Of a stretch of DNA of 64,000 bases, positions 44,202-53,203 are shown piece after piece. Position 1 is the first letter of the stretch. Each line of letters starts with the position of its first letter. Origin of the DNA: an uncultured Collinsella sp. (GTDB lineage: Bacteria > Actinomycetota > Coriobacteriia > Coriobacteriales > Coriobacteriaceae); NCBI GenBank assembly GCA_902492755.1, contig CABUNB010000004.1:1-64000 (forward strand), written 5' to 3'. Position numbers and translations under genes: made by a program. The notes below the pieces were generated by a model. The model was given only the letters and a program-made list of their open reading frames with translations, had not been told where the DNA came from and did not search any database.

Positions 44202-44541
44202 GGGGCACCTCCAAATTGCTATCTATGGCAATCAAATTATACCACGCCGTCATGAGCGCCGCCTCGAGTAGTGGCTCGGCATTTAGCCATTTAGTGGTAC
44301 GCATTAAATGCCGGATTCCGGCTCTACAAGATTTAGCTTTCAATATTATGCAGATGCGAATTATTCAACTTTGCATAATCTTTGGGCGCGGCTTGCACTC
44401 CAGGACATGTATATCGACTGAGGGAACACGTCCGCCCCGCTTGCTTGCCCCGCGCCGTGGTACGATTTTTGAGTTTGAAAGTCCCGCCGTGCTCCGGCTG
44501 CCCTTGCAGCTCGGCGTGCGGCCGCACGTAAAGGAGCCATC
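44202..44541. other. Intergenic region before ybaB with two inverted repeats
   Basis: No gene is seen. GGCATTTA/TAAATGCC occurs at 44278-44312 and ATTATGCA/TGCATAAT at 44345-44379, both with 19-base spacers, in an AT-rich patch. I looked for an SRP RNA here, as ffs often lies between dnaX and ybaB, and did not find one. Confidence 0.45.
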
Positions 44542-44862
44542 ATGGCCGGTATGAACATGCAGCAGATGATGAAGCAGGCTCGCAAGATGCAGGAGCAGCT
44601 TGCCGCCGCGCAGGAGAATCTCAAGTCCCAGACCGTCGACGCCTCTGCCGGCGGCGGCATGGTCAAGGTGACCGTTAACGGCGAGATGGAGCTCGTCAAC
44701 CTCACCATCGATCCCGATGCCCTCGATCCCGAGGACGTCGATATGCTGCAGGACATGATCATGGCTGCCGTCAACGAGGCCGTTCGCGGCGTCAACGAGC
44801 TCGCCAACAAGCAGATGGGCGCCATCACCGGCGGCCTCAACATCCCGGGCATGCCGTTCTAA
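44542..44862 (+). CDS. YbaB/EbfC family nucleoid-associated protein
   Basis: A 106-residue DNA-binding protein with the typical Met/Gln-rich helical start ([17 protein letters not shown]), the central [19 protein letters not shown] and the terminal helix. It forms a dimer that bends DNA and is commonly placed between dnaX and recR, as here. AAAGGAGCCATC precedes the ATG. recR follows after 13 bases. Confidence 0.95.
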   Translation: MAGMNMQQMMKQARKMQEQLAAAQENLKSQTVDASAGGGMVKVTVNGEMELVNLTIDPDALDPEDVDMLQDMIMAAVNEAVRGVNELANKQMGAITGGLNIPGMPF

Positions 44863-44875
44863 GACGCGCATATAT

Positions 44876-45472
44876 ATGAGTGCCAACCATAGCCTGCAAA
44901 AATTGCTCGATGAGCTGGGTCGCCTGCCGGGCATTGGCCCCAAGTCGGCTCAGCGCATCGCCTATTACCTGTTGGAGGCTGACGCCGAGGAGGCGCGCCG
45001 CCTGGCCGAGGCCATCCTGGAGGTTAAGCAGGAGGTTCACTTTTGCAGCCGCTGCTTTAACTACGCCACGGCCGACGAGTGCTCCATCTGCCAGGATTCG
45101 ATGCGCGATACCACTCGCATTTGCGTGGTGGGCGAGCCGCGCGACGTCCAGGCAATCGAGCGCACGGGCAGCTATCACGGTCTCTACCACGTATTGGGCG
45201 GCGTGATCAGTCCCATGGACAAGATTGGCCCCGAGCAGCTGCACATTCGCGAGCTGCTGGCACGCTTGGGCCACGAGGACATCCACGAGGTCATCATCGC
45301 CACCAACCCCAATATTGAGGGCGAGACCACGGCGAGCTACCTGGCTCGCACTATCAAGCCGCTGGGCGTTGAGGTGTCGCGTCTGGCGAGCGGCCTGCCC
45401 GTGGGCGGCGACCTGGAGTATGCCGACGAGCTTACGCTTGGGCGCGCCATCGAGGCCCGTCGCACGATTTAG
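44876..45472 (+). CDS. recR: Recombination protein RecR
   Basis: A 198-residue recombinational repair protein that loads RecA with RecF/RecO. Domains: helix-hairpin-helix ([20 protein letters not shown]), the zinc finger [18 protein letters not shown], a Toprim domain with [10 protein letters not shown] and the terminal Walker B-like [19 protein letters not shown]. The length is exactly typical. Confidence 0.97.
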   Translation: MSANHSLQKLLDELGRLPGIGPKSAQRIAYYLLEADAEEARRLAEAILEVKQEVHFCSRCFNYATADECSICQDSMRDTTRICVVGEPRDVQAIERTGSYHGLYHVLGGVISPMDKIGPEQLHIRELLARLGHEDIHEVIIATNPNIEGETTASYLARTIKPLGVEVSRLASGLPVGGDLEYADELTLGRAIEARRTI

Positions 45473-45717
45473 GTGGCGAGCCTGCTCCTGCCGTATGTTT
45501 TCCTCGCGACGCACGGGGTAGTCATAATTTCCCCGTGCGACTGTAAGTTTGTTGTGCAACAAAGATGCTTTGTATCCGCTTATCGCATGGATGCTTCCAC
45601 TCGCATCCTTAATTTGCCCATTCGTTGCGCAACCTTTTGGGTTCGCTGATACACTCAAATATGGATTCGAATGAATGCGCCGCTCCCGAGCGGCGTGTTT
45701 TTGTTGGAGGAGAACGC
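45473..45717. promoter_or_regulatory. Promoter and attenuator-like leader of the kinase-FHA operon
   Basis: A GC hairpin CGCACGGGG/CCCCGTGCG lies at 45510-45539. A possible promoter is TTGCGC (45625-45630) with TACACT (45650-45655), spacing 19. Downstream, CGCCGCTC/GAGCGGCG (45678-45695) is followed by TGTTTTTG, an intrinsic-terminator shape placed just before the ribosome site GGAGGAG of the next gene. Confidence 0.45.
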
Positions 45718-46623
45718 ATGCGGCCCGGTGGCACTCAGACAAAGCGCGGCGCCGCGGTGCGCATGCGACGCCGACTGGGCTTGGCGCCGCGGGCGTACGC
45801 ACTGCTGTCTTGCTCGCTGGTGCTGGTCATAGCTGGCGTTTCTGCCTATGGCATGACCGTGCCGTCCATGATACAGGCACATGCCGCACGCGAACCGCGC
45901 GTAGGGCATGAGGTCAAAAGTGACCTGGGCACCACGACTGGATATGCTTGGGCAAGTGTGGTCGCGCATATTGTGTTTGGCACTGACGACGCGGACGGCG
46001 CCGAGGCCCCGGACAACGAAGTCACGCTTGCCAATGGCAAAACCATCGTGCTCACCAACACCAAGATCATCGATCGGTTGTCCAACAATAGCGTGGCGGC
46101 AACGGTGAATAAGGTCGAGCAGCAGAAGGAGCAGGACGCCCAGCAGTCCGGAAAGCCCGGTAGCTCGGATACTTCTGGCTCCGGCTCGGATTCGTCGAGT
46201 TCGGGCGGCGGCTCTGGGTCGGGTTCCTCTGCCGGAGGGTCTGGAAACGGCGGCTCGACGGGCGGCAACACTGACAACGATGCAAACTCCGGTGGCCTTT
46301 CCGCTGCTGAGGAAGAGAGCATTCACAGTTGGCTTGTGACCAAGTACAACATGCTCGACGGCTATGTTTCTCGTGCCAATGACGTGGTTTCGACCTATAA
46401 CTCTACGGGAGATCCCAGGCCGTGCGACAGCCTGGTCGGGGAGATGTTTGTCATTCGAGCCGAGTTCGGTCGTCAGACATTCTCGCCCCGGTCAAAGTGG
46501 TATCAGCAGTATGCCAATCTGTGGGGCTGTTACACCAACCTATGTCAATGGGTCGGCCATTACGGCGATGATGACGTCGCGCTCGGTAACTTCAACAATA
46601 ACGTGGCGGCGCTTGCCCTATGA
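45718..46623 (+). CDS. Secreted or anchored protein with Gly/Ser-rich linker
   Basis: A 301-residue protein. A basic start (TKRGAAVRMRRRLG) precedes one hydrophobic helix (about 24-47), either signal peptide or anchor. Then comes a ~90-residue region, a Ser/Gly-rich low-complexity linker (about 140-190), and a C-terminal helical domain with two or three Cys and aromatic residues (RSKWYQQYANLWGCYTNLCQWVGHYG). GGAGGAG sits before the ATG. Its stop overlaps the kinase start (ATGA), so it is coupled to the kinase and may be its outer sensor or substrate. No family is recognised. Confidence 0.7.
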   Translation: MRPGGTQTKRGAAVRMRRRLGLAPRAYALLSCSLVLVIAGVSAYGMTVPSMIQAHAAREPRVGHEVKSDLGTTTGYAWASVVAHIVFGTDDADGAEAPDNEVTLANGKTIVLTNTKIIDRLSNNSVAATVNKVEQQKEQDAQQSGKPGSSDTSGSGSDSSSSGGGSGSGSSAGGSGNGGSTGGNTDNDANSGGLSAAEEESIHSWLVTKYNMLDGYVSRANDVVSTYNSTGDPRPCDSLVGEMFVIRAEFGRQTFSPRSKWYQQYANLWGCYTNLCQWVGHYGDDDVALGNFNNNVAALAL

Positions 46624-48455
46624 TGACCGATCTTGCATCCACCACACCACAATCGCTCGGTCGCGATCCCATGGTCGGCCTGCGCCTGGCGCGTGTCGAC
46701 GGGTTTGAGCCGGCCATTGCGCTCGGTCAGGACGAACTGCCTGCCTATCTGCGTCGTTTTACGATACTGTTTGCCGACGATGCCACCATGCGCCGTGGCG
46801 GTATCGGCCGCGTGACGCGTGCCGTCAACGCCCAAGGCGAGGCCGTAGCACTCAAACAGCTCATCTTGCCGACGCGCGATGAGTTTGACGACGATGCCGC
46901 CCATGAGGTGCTGGTCGCCAAGTTCAAAGCGGCATTTCGCGAGGAATATGAATGCCATCGCGCCCTTTCGGGCCTTAAGGGCTTTCCCCGCCTCTATGGC
47001 TGGGGCGAGGTTGACGGTGTGCCTGCAATTGTCATGGAATGGGTCGAGGGCGAGACGCTCGCCCGCTTGCGCTCGCGCTTTGCCGTGGACGATGCCGGCC
47101 GCCTATCGCCGCTTGTGGCGGCGCGCTTGGGGCGCGACCTGTTCGACCTACTCTGCCGCATGAGCCTGGTGGGGGAGGGCTTTGTCCATCGCGATATCTC
47201 GCCCGCTAATATTATGGTGCGTACGGCGCGTTTACCGCTTGACCGGCAGCTTGCCGAGGGCACCTTTGACCTGTGCCTGATCGACTTTGGCTCGTCGCTG
47301 GCGCTCGAGCCTGCGTCGGCCGTGGCCGGTACCGGCGGCAAGGCATCCTTTACCGAGCGCTATGCCACGCTGCGTCGCGCGACGGTTGCCTACGCTCCGC
47401 CTGAGATGCTCACCGATGATATTCCCGACTTGCGCGCTTTGCGTATGTCGCCGGCGATCGACGTCTATGCCGCGGCAAGCACGGTTTACGAGCTCATTGC
47501 CGGCGTCGCGCCATACGAAGCCGCGCCGAGCACTTCGGGTTCGCGCAAAAAGACGCGCGACATCGCCAGCCCCTACCGTCTCAAGATGGACACGCTACCC
47601 GACTATCCCATTGGTGCCCATGCGCCCGGTTGTGATTTGACTCAGTTGCTTCGTCGTGAGCCCGATGTGGCGCTCGCCGCGGCCGAGCAGGCCCAGCAGC
47701 TAGGGCTTGAGCCGGATTCCGAAGAGCTACGCGATGCGCTGGCGTTTGTCGATGCCCAGCTGTTCGACGTGGTGATGGCCTGTCTGTCCAGCCATCAAAA
47801 AGATCGTCCCGAGCCGGCGGCGGTCGAGGCGGCGCTCTCAGCGTTTTGTGACCACTATGCGCAAAATGTCGGCCGTTCGCTCCGCGGCGAGCCGCTCACG
47901 CCGTGCCCCATGGATGCGTCTGGCCGCGCGGTTCGTCGCGCGCTGATGGTCGGCGCGACGGTCGTCTGTGGCGTGGTTTGGGCTGTGATCGTGGTTTCGG
48001 CCGCGCTGCTGGCGTCGGGCGCTCGCGTGACGGCGACTTTGGGATCGCTCGTGTGGTCTGGGTCGCTACCGGGTATTATTGCCGCACTGGCGTTGGCGCT
48101 GCCAGGCATAGCCGGCGTTGCCGCGGGGGCGCTTGCGCGCGATCGGCGCTCGGGCTTCCTGCAGGGTGTGCTTGCGCTTTCTGCCTGCGAGGTTCCGGTG
48201 CTGGTTGTGGCTGCATGTAGCGTATTTTCCCAACGCGCCGTGATGGGCGGCCTTGTTGCCGCTCTGGTTGCAACCTATACGCTTACGTGGTTTTTGCTTG
48301 CGATGGGCTTTGCCTTTGAACTTCCCGTTTCGGCACCGCGACGCACAAAAGCCCAGATGGCGACTCCGCTTGCCGGTGGAGCCGCAGCTGCCCGTACTTT
48401 TGGCGGACCTGTCGAAGTATCGTCCGATTCTATTTCTACGACTAAGGAGGCCTAG
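46620..48455 (+). CDS. Serine/threonine protein kinase with membrane C-terminus
   Basis: A 611-residue protein. The kinase domain (about 40-400) shows a glycine loop RRGGIGRVTR, VALKQL, the catalytic loop FVHRDISPANIMV near 188 (Ser replaces the usual Lys-Pro pair, HRDISPAN) and IDFGSSLALE; the activation segment has TERYATLRRATVAYAPPEM. Three to four membrane helices follow (about 440-570). It lies between a secreted/anchored protein and an FHA protein in one operon, forming a complete phospho-signalling cassette distinct from the one at 29.5-39.7 kb. Confidence 0.88.
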   Translation: MMTDLASTTPQSLGRDPMVGLRLARVDGFEPAIALGQDELPAYLRRFTILFADDATMRRGGIGRVTRAVNAQGEAVALKQLILPTRDEFDDDAAHEVLVAKFKAAFREEYECHRALSGLKGFPRLYGWGEVDGVPAIVMEWVEGETLARLRSRFAVDDAGRLSPLVAARLGRDLFDLLCRMSLVGEGFVHRDISPANIMVRTARLPLDRQLAEGTFDLCLIDFGSSLALEPASAVAGTGGKASFTERYATLRRATVAYAPPEMLTDDIPDLRALRMSPAIDVYAAASTVYELIAGVAPYEAAPSTSGSRKKTRDIASPYRLKMDTLPDYPIGAHAPGCDLTQLLRREPDVALAAAEQAQQLGLEPDSEELRDALAFVDAQLFDVVMACLSSHQKDRPEPAAVEAALSAFCDHYAQNVGRSLRGEPLTPCPMDASGRAVRRALMVGATVVCGVVWAVIVVSAALLASGARVTATLGSLVWSGSLPGIIAALALALPGIAGVAAGALARDRRSGFLQGVLALSACEVPVLVVAACSVFSQRAVMGGLVAALVATYTLTWFLLAMGFAFELPVSAPRRTKAQMATPLAGGAAAARTFGGPVEVSSDSISTTKEA

Positions 48456-48458
48456 GTC

Positions 48459-49397
48459 ATGGCATCTCAAGTTGAGCTCACCCCATGCGGGGCCATGTTT
48501 GACATCTTTAAGCGCGCGGCGCATCTGAGCCATATCGAGCTGTGCGGCTTGGTGCTTTCGTCCCGTCCGCTCGCAGACGGCCGCAGCCCGCAGAGCCGAG
48601 CCGTCGATCGCTCTTGGGTTTCCCGCTTTATCGTTCGCGCGCCGGTCGGCACGCTTCAGCATCGCTACTTTGCCGAATACGGTACCTCGGCTGCGCGTAT
48701 TATGTCGCAACTGGCCCTGCGCCAGCGCAATCCCATGGACTCCACGGCTGTGATCAATATGGTGTGCGGTCCTGCAGGTGAACCGATGGTACGCGCGCTC
48801 GAAGAGTGCCACCAGGACACGAATCTCTATCGCAACGCGCTCGATCGCCTGTCCCAGGCGGCGGAACTCATGCCCGCCGAGCGCGCCGAGGCCGTGCTGG
48901 TGCTGTTTGTCGCCGTCGGTTGTTCGGCGGATGTGCGGTCCTCGGTGAACTATGCCATCGACTACGCGCACGCGACCTGTGGCGGAGGCACATCCACGCC
49001 GCGTTCGCTTGGCATGTCGATGACCGCGGGCGAACGCGAACCCGCCCCGGCGCACCCCTTGGGCTTGCTGCGCGTACAAAACAGTTTTGTCGTGAGCGCC
49101 CCGCGCTGGATTCAGCCGAGTGAGCAGGGTGTTGAGATTGGCGCGCTGGCCACTGGCGAGGGCGATATTACCGACGTCGGCGACGATGTCTCGGCCCGCC
49201 ATGCCCATATCTGGTGCGATGCTCAAAATATCTGGCACGTCGAGGACTTGTCGTCCACCAACGGAACCGTGGTGGTAAACGGGGCCACGCGCGTCTGCAT
49301 TCAGGTCGAGCCCGGCCGTTCCGCCCAACTCAATCCCGGCGACGAGCTCAAGCTCGGCGAATCCACTACCTACGCCATCCTCTTCGGTGCTCTCTAG
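48459..49397 (+). CDS. FHA-domain protein of the second kinase operon
   Basis: A 312-residue cytoplasmic protein. The N-terminal 180 residues are helical without a recognised family (DIFKRAAHLSHIELCGLVL near the start). The C-terminal FHA domain (about 215-312) has VSARHAHIWC and DLSSTNGTVVVNGA, the phosphothreonine-binding surface. AAGGAGG lies eight bases before the ATG, directly after the kinase stop. A diverged partial copy of its 3' half is at 55701-56135, on the other side of the AT-rich island. Confidence 0.88.
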   Translation: MASQVELTPCGAMFDIFKRAAHLSHIELCGLVLSSRPLADGRSPQSRAVDRSWVSRFIVRAPVGTLQHRYFAEYGTSAARIMSQLALRQRNPMDSTAVINMVCGPAGEPMVRALEECHQDTNLYRNALDRLSQAAELMPAERAEAVLVLFVAVGCSADVRSSVNYAIDYAHATCGGGTSTPRSLGMSMTAGEREPAPAHPLGLLRVQNSFVVSAPRWIQPSEQGVEIGALATGEGDITDVGDDVSARHAHIWCDAQNIWHVEDLSSTNGTVVVNGATRVCIQVEPGRSAQLNPGDELKLGESTTYAILFGAL

Positions 49398-49510
49398 CCG
49401 GCAGATAGGGACGTTTCTTTTCTGCCGGCACTTGGGGACACTCCTCGGCGCGCCAGAGCCAGTCGCCCGGGGATGGAGGGGCCATTTTGGCCCTTGGCGG
49501 TCAGTCGGGG
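48967..49510. repeat. Left copy of the ~545-bp direct repeat flanking the island
   Basis: This segment, from AHAT in the FHA gene through the stop and the downstream GCCGGCAG palindrome (49397-49429) to CTTGGCGGTCA, corresponds in order to 55701-56250. The copies differ at many positions, mostly third codon bases, so they are not a recent duplication. Confidence 0.85.
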
Positions 49511-49699
49511 CGAAACTAGAAGATCTTTCCGATTCGCGGCTGTTCATGCTTGTAGAGCATCTAAAACAATAGGATGTTATTCTGGAATATGCCGGGTGCG
49601 TGAACTTGCCTGTCTTAGCCTTAATAAGGTATAGGGGAGTTTGGCTCAGGGGTTCCGTCTTGTTCTTCAGCGCAGTATTGTGGGACAGATTTGCTGAGA

Positions 49700-50347
49700 T
49701 TGGCGCCTTACACCGCAGAGCGCACGGAAGGCTCTCGATTTGTGTTCTGGCCCCAGAATACAGGGCCTGATACTTACCAACTGTGGCATGGATGTAACAT
49801 CTGTAGAAATCAACCCTTTTGTTGTCGACCTTTGTAAGAAAAACACTGCCATCAACTCTTTGGATGACGAAACTAGGGTGCTTGAGGGGAGCCTTTACTC
49901 CCCTCTGAGAGATGACTCATGTTTTTCGCTTGTCGTTGTGAATCCTCCGTTACTGCCGATTCCGGATGAGATTCCTTATCCCTTCGTTTGAGATGGAGGA
50001 CAATCGGGTCTGGATAAAACACTTCGTATTCTTAAGGGTGGCGATACGCATTTAGAGAAAAACGGTAAATACTGCTAATAGGGGTGACGACGATGGTACA
50101 GGGGCGACCCGCGATGCTCTCATCAATACGTCGGATACTTGGGAAATCAGGTCTAGATGCATGTATGATGATGCTGTGTGGCTATTCAATTAATCCGCGT
50201 TCCGAATGGGTGCAGGGTATAGCTGCGACATCGTATGCTTTTGACCCGGCGCGATACTCAGATATTTCTGAGGCGGTTGACGAAGTTTATACGCACTATG
50301 CCGCGCAAGGCGTTTCGGAAGTTTGCACATCTACGTTACGGGCTTAG
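49700..50347 (+). pseudogene. Decayed SAM-dependent methyltransferase
   Basis: Three consecutive pieces align as one protein. Frame A, from about 49700, reads ALDLCSGPRIQGLIL, then VTSVEINPFVVDLCKKN and VVNPPLLPIPDEIPYPFV (motif I and the NPP motif), and is stopped by TGA at 49989-49991. The same frame then continues DGGQSGLDKTLRILKGG to 50078. The C-terminal part continues in another frame at 50084-50347 with DARYSDISEAVDE-like sequence (PARYSDISEAVDEVYTHY). The 5' end is missing. The premature stop, frameshift and truncation make it inactive. The N5-glutamine/ribosomal methyltransferase type is suggested by NPP. Confidence 0.65.
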
Positions 50348-50662
50348 GTTTCTTCAAGCGAGCAGGCCGGTTGCGTTATTTCGAGCGATTTTTCTAGTCT
50401 AGACGACAAAAGGCAAAGGATTTGATGGGTATAAAACGCGGACGTTTGTGGGCGGATGCTCAAATCTATTGTGGCAATCGGGCGGTTGAAAAAGATATTT
50501 CAACCGCCCGATTGCCAGGTTCGTCGGAGGAGATGTCCGATTCCGACTCTCTTGTAGGAAGAGCTTGAGATCGTATTGGCCCAAGGCAATCTTAAAGCAG
50601 TCTCATTGGCAAATCTTCGCTCCTGTTGTGTTGAGGTGTAAGGTATCAGTGATTGATGTTTT
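50348..50662. other. Intergenic segment with a perfect 20-bp palindrome
   Basis: Arms 50472-50491 and 50498-50517 (TGGCAATCGGGCGGTTGAAA and its complement) pair perfectly around a 6-base loop. There is no T-run, so it is either an inverted-repeat element or a hairpin in the leader of the ABC transporter. No coding frame is convincing. Confidence 0.6.
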
Positions 50663-52315
50663 GTGGCGGGTAGATTGGGGCCTTCCTTGATTCGATGCGT
50701 TCTCTCGAGGTTCATCAGAGCAAAAGGGGCTTTCGTCTTCATTGCTATCACGGTGATTGGAACCGCTCTCTCCTATGCCATGCCATACGTGAACGGGAAA
50801 TTCTTAGATTTTCTTCTCGGTAACCGCAGCGAAAGAGACGCCGTACTCTTCGCGCTCCTGGTTGCGTCAATAGGAGTTTTCTCCACCCTCTTTACTTATT
50901 TTGCAGGAACACTTTCCATTCGCATAACCACGAGACTTTCCTTTGATCTTCTCAGGGAGGCCGTCTTGCGTTTTGAAAGAGACGATTACTTGGTGAGTCG
51001 GACCATCGATCCAGCCTATACAACGCAACGGATTATTTCCGACTCCAGCGTGGTCTCATCCTTCGTTTTGGCGAATTTTATCAGTGCGCCGCTGTCCATT
51101 GTAGCCATTCCCATCGTATTGCTTATCATATGGTCAATTGATTCAACTCTCGCGGTGTTTTCCATCATTCTCCTCATCGTGTATTTCTGTGTAATTACTG
51201 GGTTGAGGAAACTTTTGTATAGGGTCACGTATGAGAAGAAAGAGGCGGACAGCGCCTTTTACGCCGCAATTGCATCGCAGCTTAATCAGATTCTCAACAT
51301 TCAACTGACATCTTCGTACGGCAAGAGCGAACAAGCGCTCGACGCTGGGTTTAAGAGCTATTTTCCCAAAGTTTTGAGCTCCGGAAAGCTATCATATTCT
51401 CTGACATCGCTCGATGGTCTTTTCGCAGCGTTGTTTCAAGCGGTGATACTTGTTGTTTCCGGAGTACGAATCATTAACGGAACTATGTCAATAGGCGAGT
51501 ACACTATCATCGGTACATACTTCGCGGTTCTCTTTAAGACTTTGAAAAGTATGATGTCATTGTTCAAATCCTATCAAGATGCCAAAGCATCATGGGATAG
51601 GACGGCTATCGCGACGAGAGAAAAGGAGAGATCGGGGTGGAATCGGACCGATTTAGCTAAACTCGATGAAATAAATGACATTTCGGTATCTGATTTGGAA
51701 TTCTCGGTTGCCCTTCCAGACGGATCTGTCCGAGAGGTCCTCGGCGGGTTTTCTTTCAAGTTTTCCGGTCCTGGTACATATTGCATAGTTGGGGAAAACG
51801 GAAGAGGCAAGACGTCACTTCTTTACTTGATGCTCGGGCTATACTCATCGAAAGGCAAAGTAAAATACAACGGCGTGCCAATCGAAGAATGCGACTTGGA
51901 TTACATACGTGCGAGAGAGATATCGTGCTGCCCACAGTCGTGCTTCGCGCCGGACGAAACGGTGAAAGAGCTGTTAGAGTATTTCGACACGCCCTTTTCT
52001 TCCTATCACCGGGGTGTAGATGGCCTACTTTCGCTGGAAAACAGCGTGAAGGAGTTGCTCGGGAAACGTTGCTCCGCGCTTTCGGGCGGTGAGCTGCGCC
52101 GAGTGTACTTATGGTCGGCGATTTCACGCAAGTCGTCAGTTTTGGTACTCGACGAGCCCACGACTGGGTTAGACGCTGTAAGCCGCGCCGAGCTTGCGGC
52201 CTATGTTAAGCGCAACAAGCAAAGCCAGCTGATCATCGTTGTCTCTCACGATGACGAGATGGTCGGCGCGGTAGAAGGGGTAGTGGATTTAGGCAGCATG
52301 TACCAGGGTAAATGA
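50663..52315 (+). CDS. ABC transporter, fused permease and ATPase (putative peptide exporter)
   Basis: A 550-residue half-transporter. Six membrane helices lie in residues 1-310 (for example FVFIAITVIGTALSYAMP and IVLLIIWSIDSTLAVFSII). The nucleotide-binding domain has Walker A GENGRGKTS near 377, signature LSGGELRR near 472, Walker B VLVLDEPTTG near 493 and a switch His in VVSHDDEM. It has no peptidase domain. It probably works as a homodimer. The start is taken as the GTG at 50663, the only initiator before the first helix; no strong Shine-Dalgarno is seen, so the N-terminus is uncertain. It is convergent with the radical SAM operon 0.6 kb away and is the likely exporter or immunity pump for the modified peptides. 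Confidence 0.85.
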   Translation: MAGRLGPSLIRCVLSRFIRAKGAFVFIAITVIGTALSYAMPYVNGKFLDFLLGNRSERDAVLFALLVASIGVFSTLFTYFAGTLSIRITTRLSFDLLREAVLRFERDDYLVSRTIDPAYTTQRIISDSSVVSSFVLANFISAPLSIVAIPIVLLIIWSIDSTLAVFSIILLIVYFCVITGLRKLLYRVTYEKKEADSAFYAAIASQLNQILNIQLTSSYGKSEQALDAGFKSYFPKVLSSGKLSYSLTSLDGLFAALFQAVILVVSGVRIINGTMSIGEYTIIGTYFAVLFKTLKSMMSLFKSYQDAKASWDRTAIATREKERSGWNRTDLAKLDEINDISVSDLEFSVALPDGSVREVLGGFSFKFSGPGTYCIVGENGRGKTSLLYLMLGLYSSKGKVKYNGVPIEECDLDYIRAREISCCPQSCFAPDETVKELLEYFDTPFSSYHRGVDGLLSLENSVKELLGKRCSALSGGELRRVYLWSAISRKSSVLVLDEPTTGLDAVSRAELAAYVKRNKQSQLIIVVSHDDEMVGAVEGVVDLGSMYQGK

Positions 52316-52686
52316 TGACAAGTGTAGTGCTACCCAACTGGCAGAGATAACAAAAAGGCGATGCAGATGCACGTAGCATTCAGGCGGTTCGGACTCGGTG
52401 CCTTCACGCCATCGCAACGCTTTCAGATATAGTTCTCGTTCTCTTACTAAAGGAAACTTTAGTCTACGTCATCTTGTCGAGACAGAGGTGAAGCGAAGTG
52501 TTGTCGCGACGTATCTTATTCCAGGTGGCTCAGTATCAGCGTGAGAATCGCACCAAAGTGTACTTACGATTCTCGTGTCCCACGGACAACATGAGCTGAG
52601 CATTGAGGTTCCACCCTTTGCTGCAACTACACGGGGTTGGACGGCAATGAATATGCCGGGCCGCATACCACGCGCAGCGGGGGTCC
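52316..52686. other. Non-coding stretch after the ABC transporter
   Basis: No supported gene is seen. A few frames shorter than 25 codons occur. The segment before 52687 may be the left flank of a former insertion sequence. Confidence 0.35.
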
Positions 52687-52812
52687 ATGTCCCAGTATGT
52701 TGCCTACAGCAGCCTCGATGTCCACGGACACATCATCTCTGCCTTCGCGTTCAATCCATTTGCCGGAGAGTGCGAGGGTTGCCAGGCCGTAGAATTCGAG
52801 CCGAACAAATGA
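52687..52812 (+). pseudogene. N-terminal remnant of an IS110-like transposase
   Basis: A 41-codon frame MSQYVAYSSLDVHGHIISAF followed by AFNPFAGECEG and a stop. The YVAYSSLDVHG pattern resembles the N-terminal catalytic DEDD start of IS110-family transposases (xLDVHK...). The rest of the gene is absent, so it is a truncated relic. The match is by pattern only. Confidence 0.45.
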
Positions 52813-52906
52813 AATGCGGTATCAGCGCATAGGATTAAACTGACGATTGCTTTGCACTGAGAATACGCTTGGAAAGCCGCTATGGGTGGCGGCCCGGGTT
52901 AAATAG

Positions 52907-52956
52907 AGAAGCCCGTCCGATCACACTTTCATGTGGCGAACGGTCGGGCTTCTTAT
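52907..52956 (-). terminator. Terminator at the end of the peptide operon
   Basis: AGAAGCCCG-TCCG pairs with CGG-CGGGCTTCTT around a 20-odd-base imperfect loop, with T-rich flanks on both sides. It may serve transcripts arriving from either strand. Confidence 0.65.
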
Positions 52957-53017
52957 TCCACTTGCCAATGCTCGGCTCATATTGGAAGAAAGCTACGCTA
53001 ATGTTTGCGTGACACTC

Positions 53018-53125
53018 CTATTTTCTCCGAAGAAAGAGTCGGATAATGAAGAATAGAATTAAAAAAGGTGCCAGATATAACGCAAGTATAAAGGCTAATC
53101 CAACGAGACCTTGCAATAATGGCAT
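53018..53125 (-). CDS. 35-residue hydrophobic membrane peptide
   Basis: Read on the minus strand, GGGAGGAGTT is followed by an ATG (53125) and a 35-codon frame. The peptide is almost entirely one membrane helix (starts MPLLQGLVGLAFILALYLA) and ends with basic residues RLFLRRK before the stop. It is the last gene of the radical SAM operon, 78 bases after the second precursor and about 60 bases before the terminator. It could be an immunity or export helper for the peptide product. Its shortness makes it easy to miss. Confidence 0.6.
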   Translation of the reverse strand: MPLLQGLVGLAFILALYLAPFLILFFIIRLFLRRK

Positions 53126-53203
53126 AACTCCTCCCAGACACGAGATTTTGGTATTTGTTCCCATCTTATTCTGAATTGGACCAAATAGTTCCTAGCCACA
53201 AAA

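Noticed and set aside
44202..44541. SRP RNA (ffs) between dnaX and ybaB
   Set aside because: The conserved SRP tetraloop and GGAAGC-type core are not present.
52575..52832. 85-codon plus-strand frame in the island
   Set aside because: It overlaps the IS110-like remnant in a different frame; the sequence is not protein-like.
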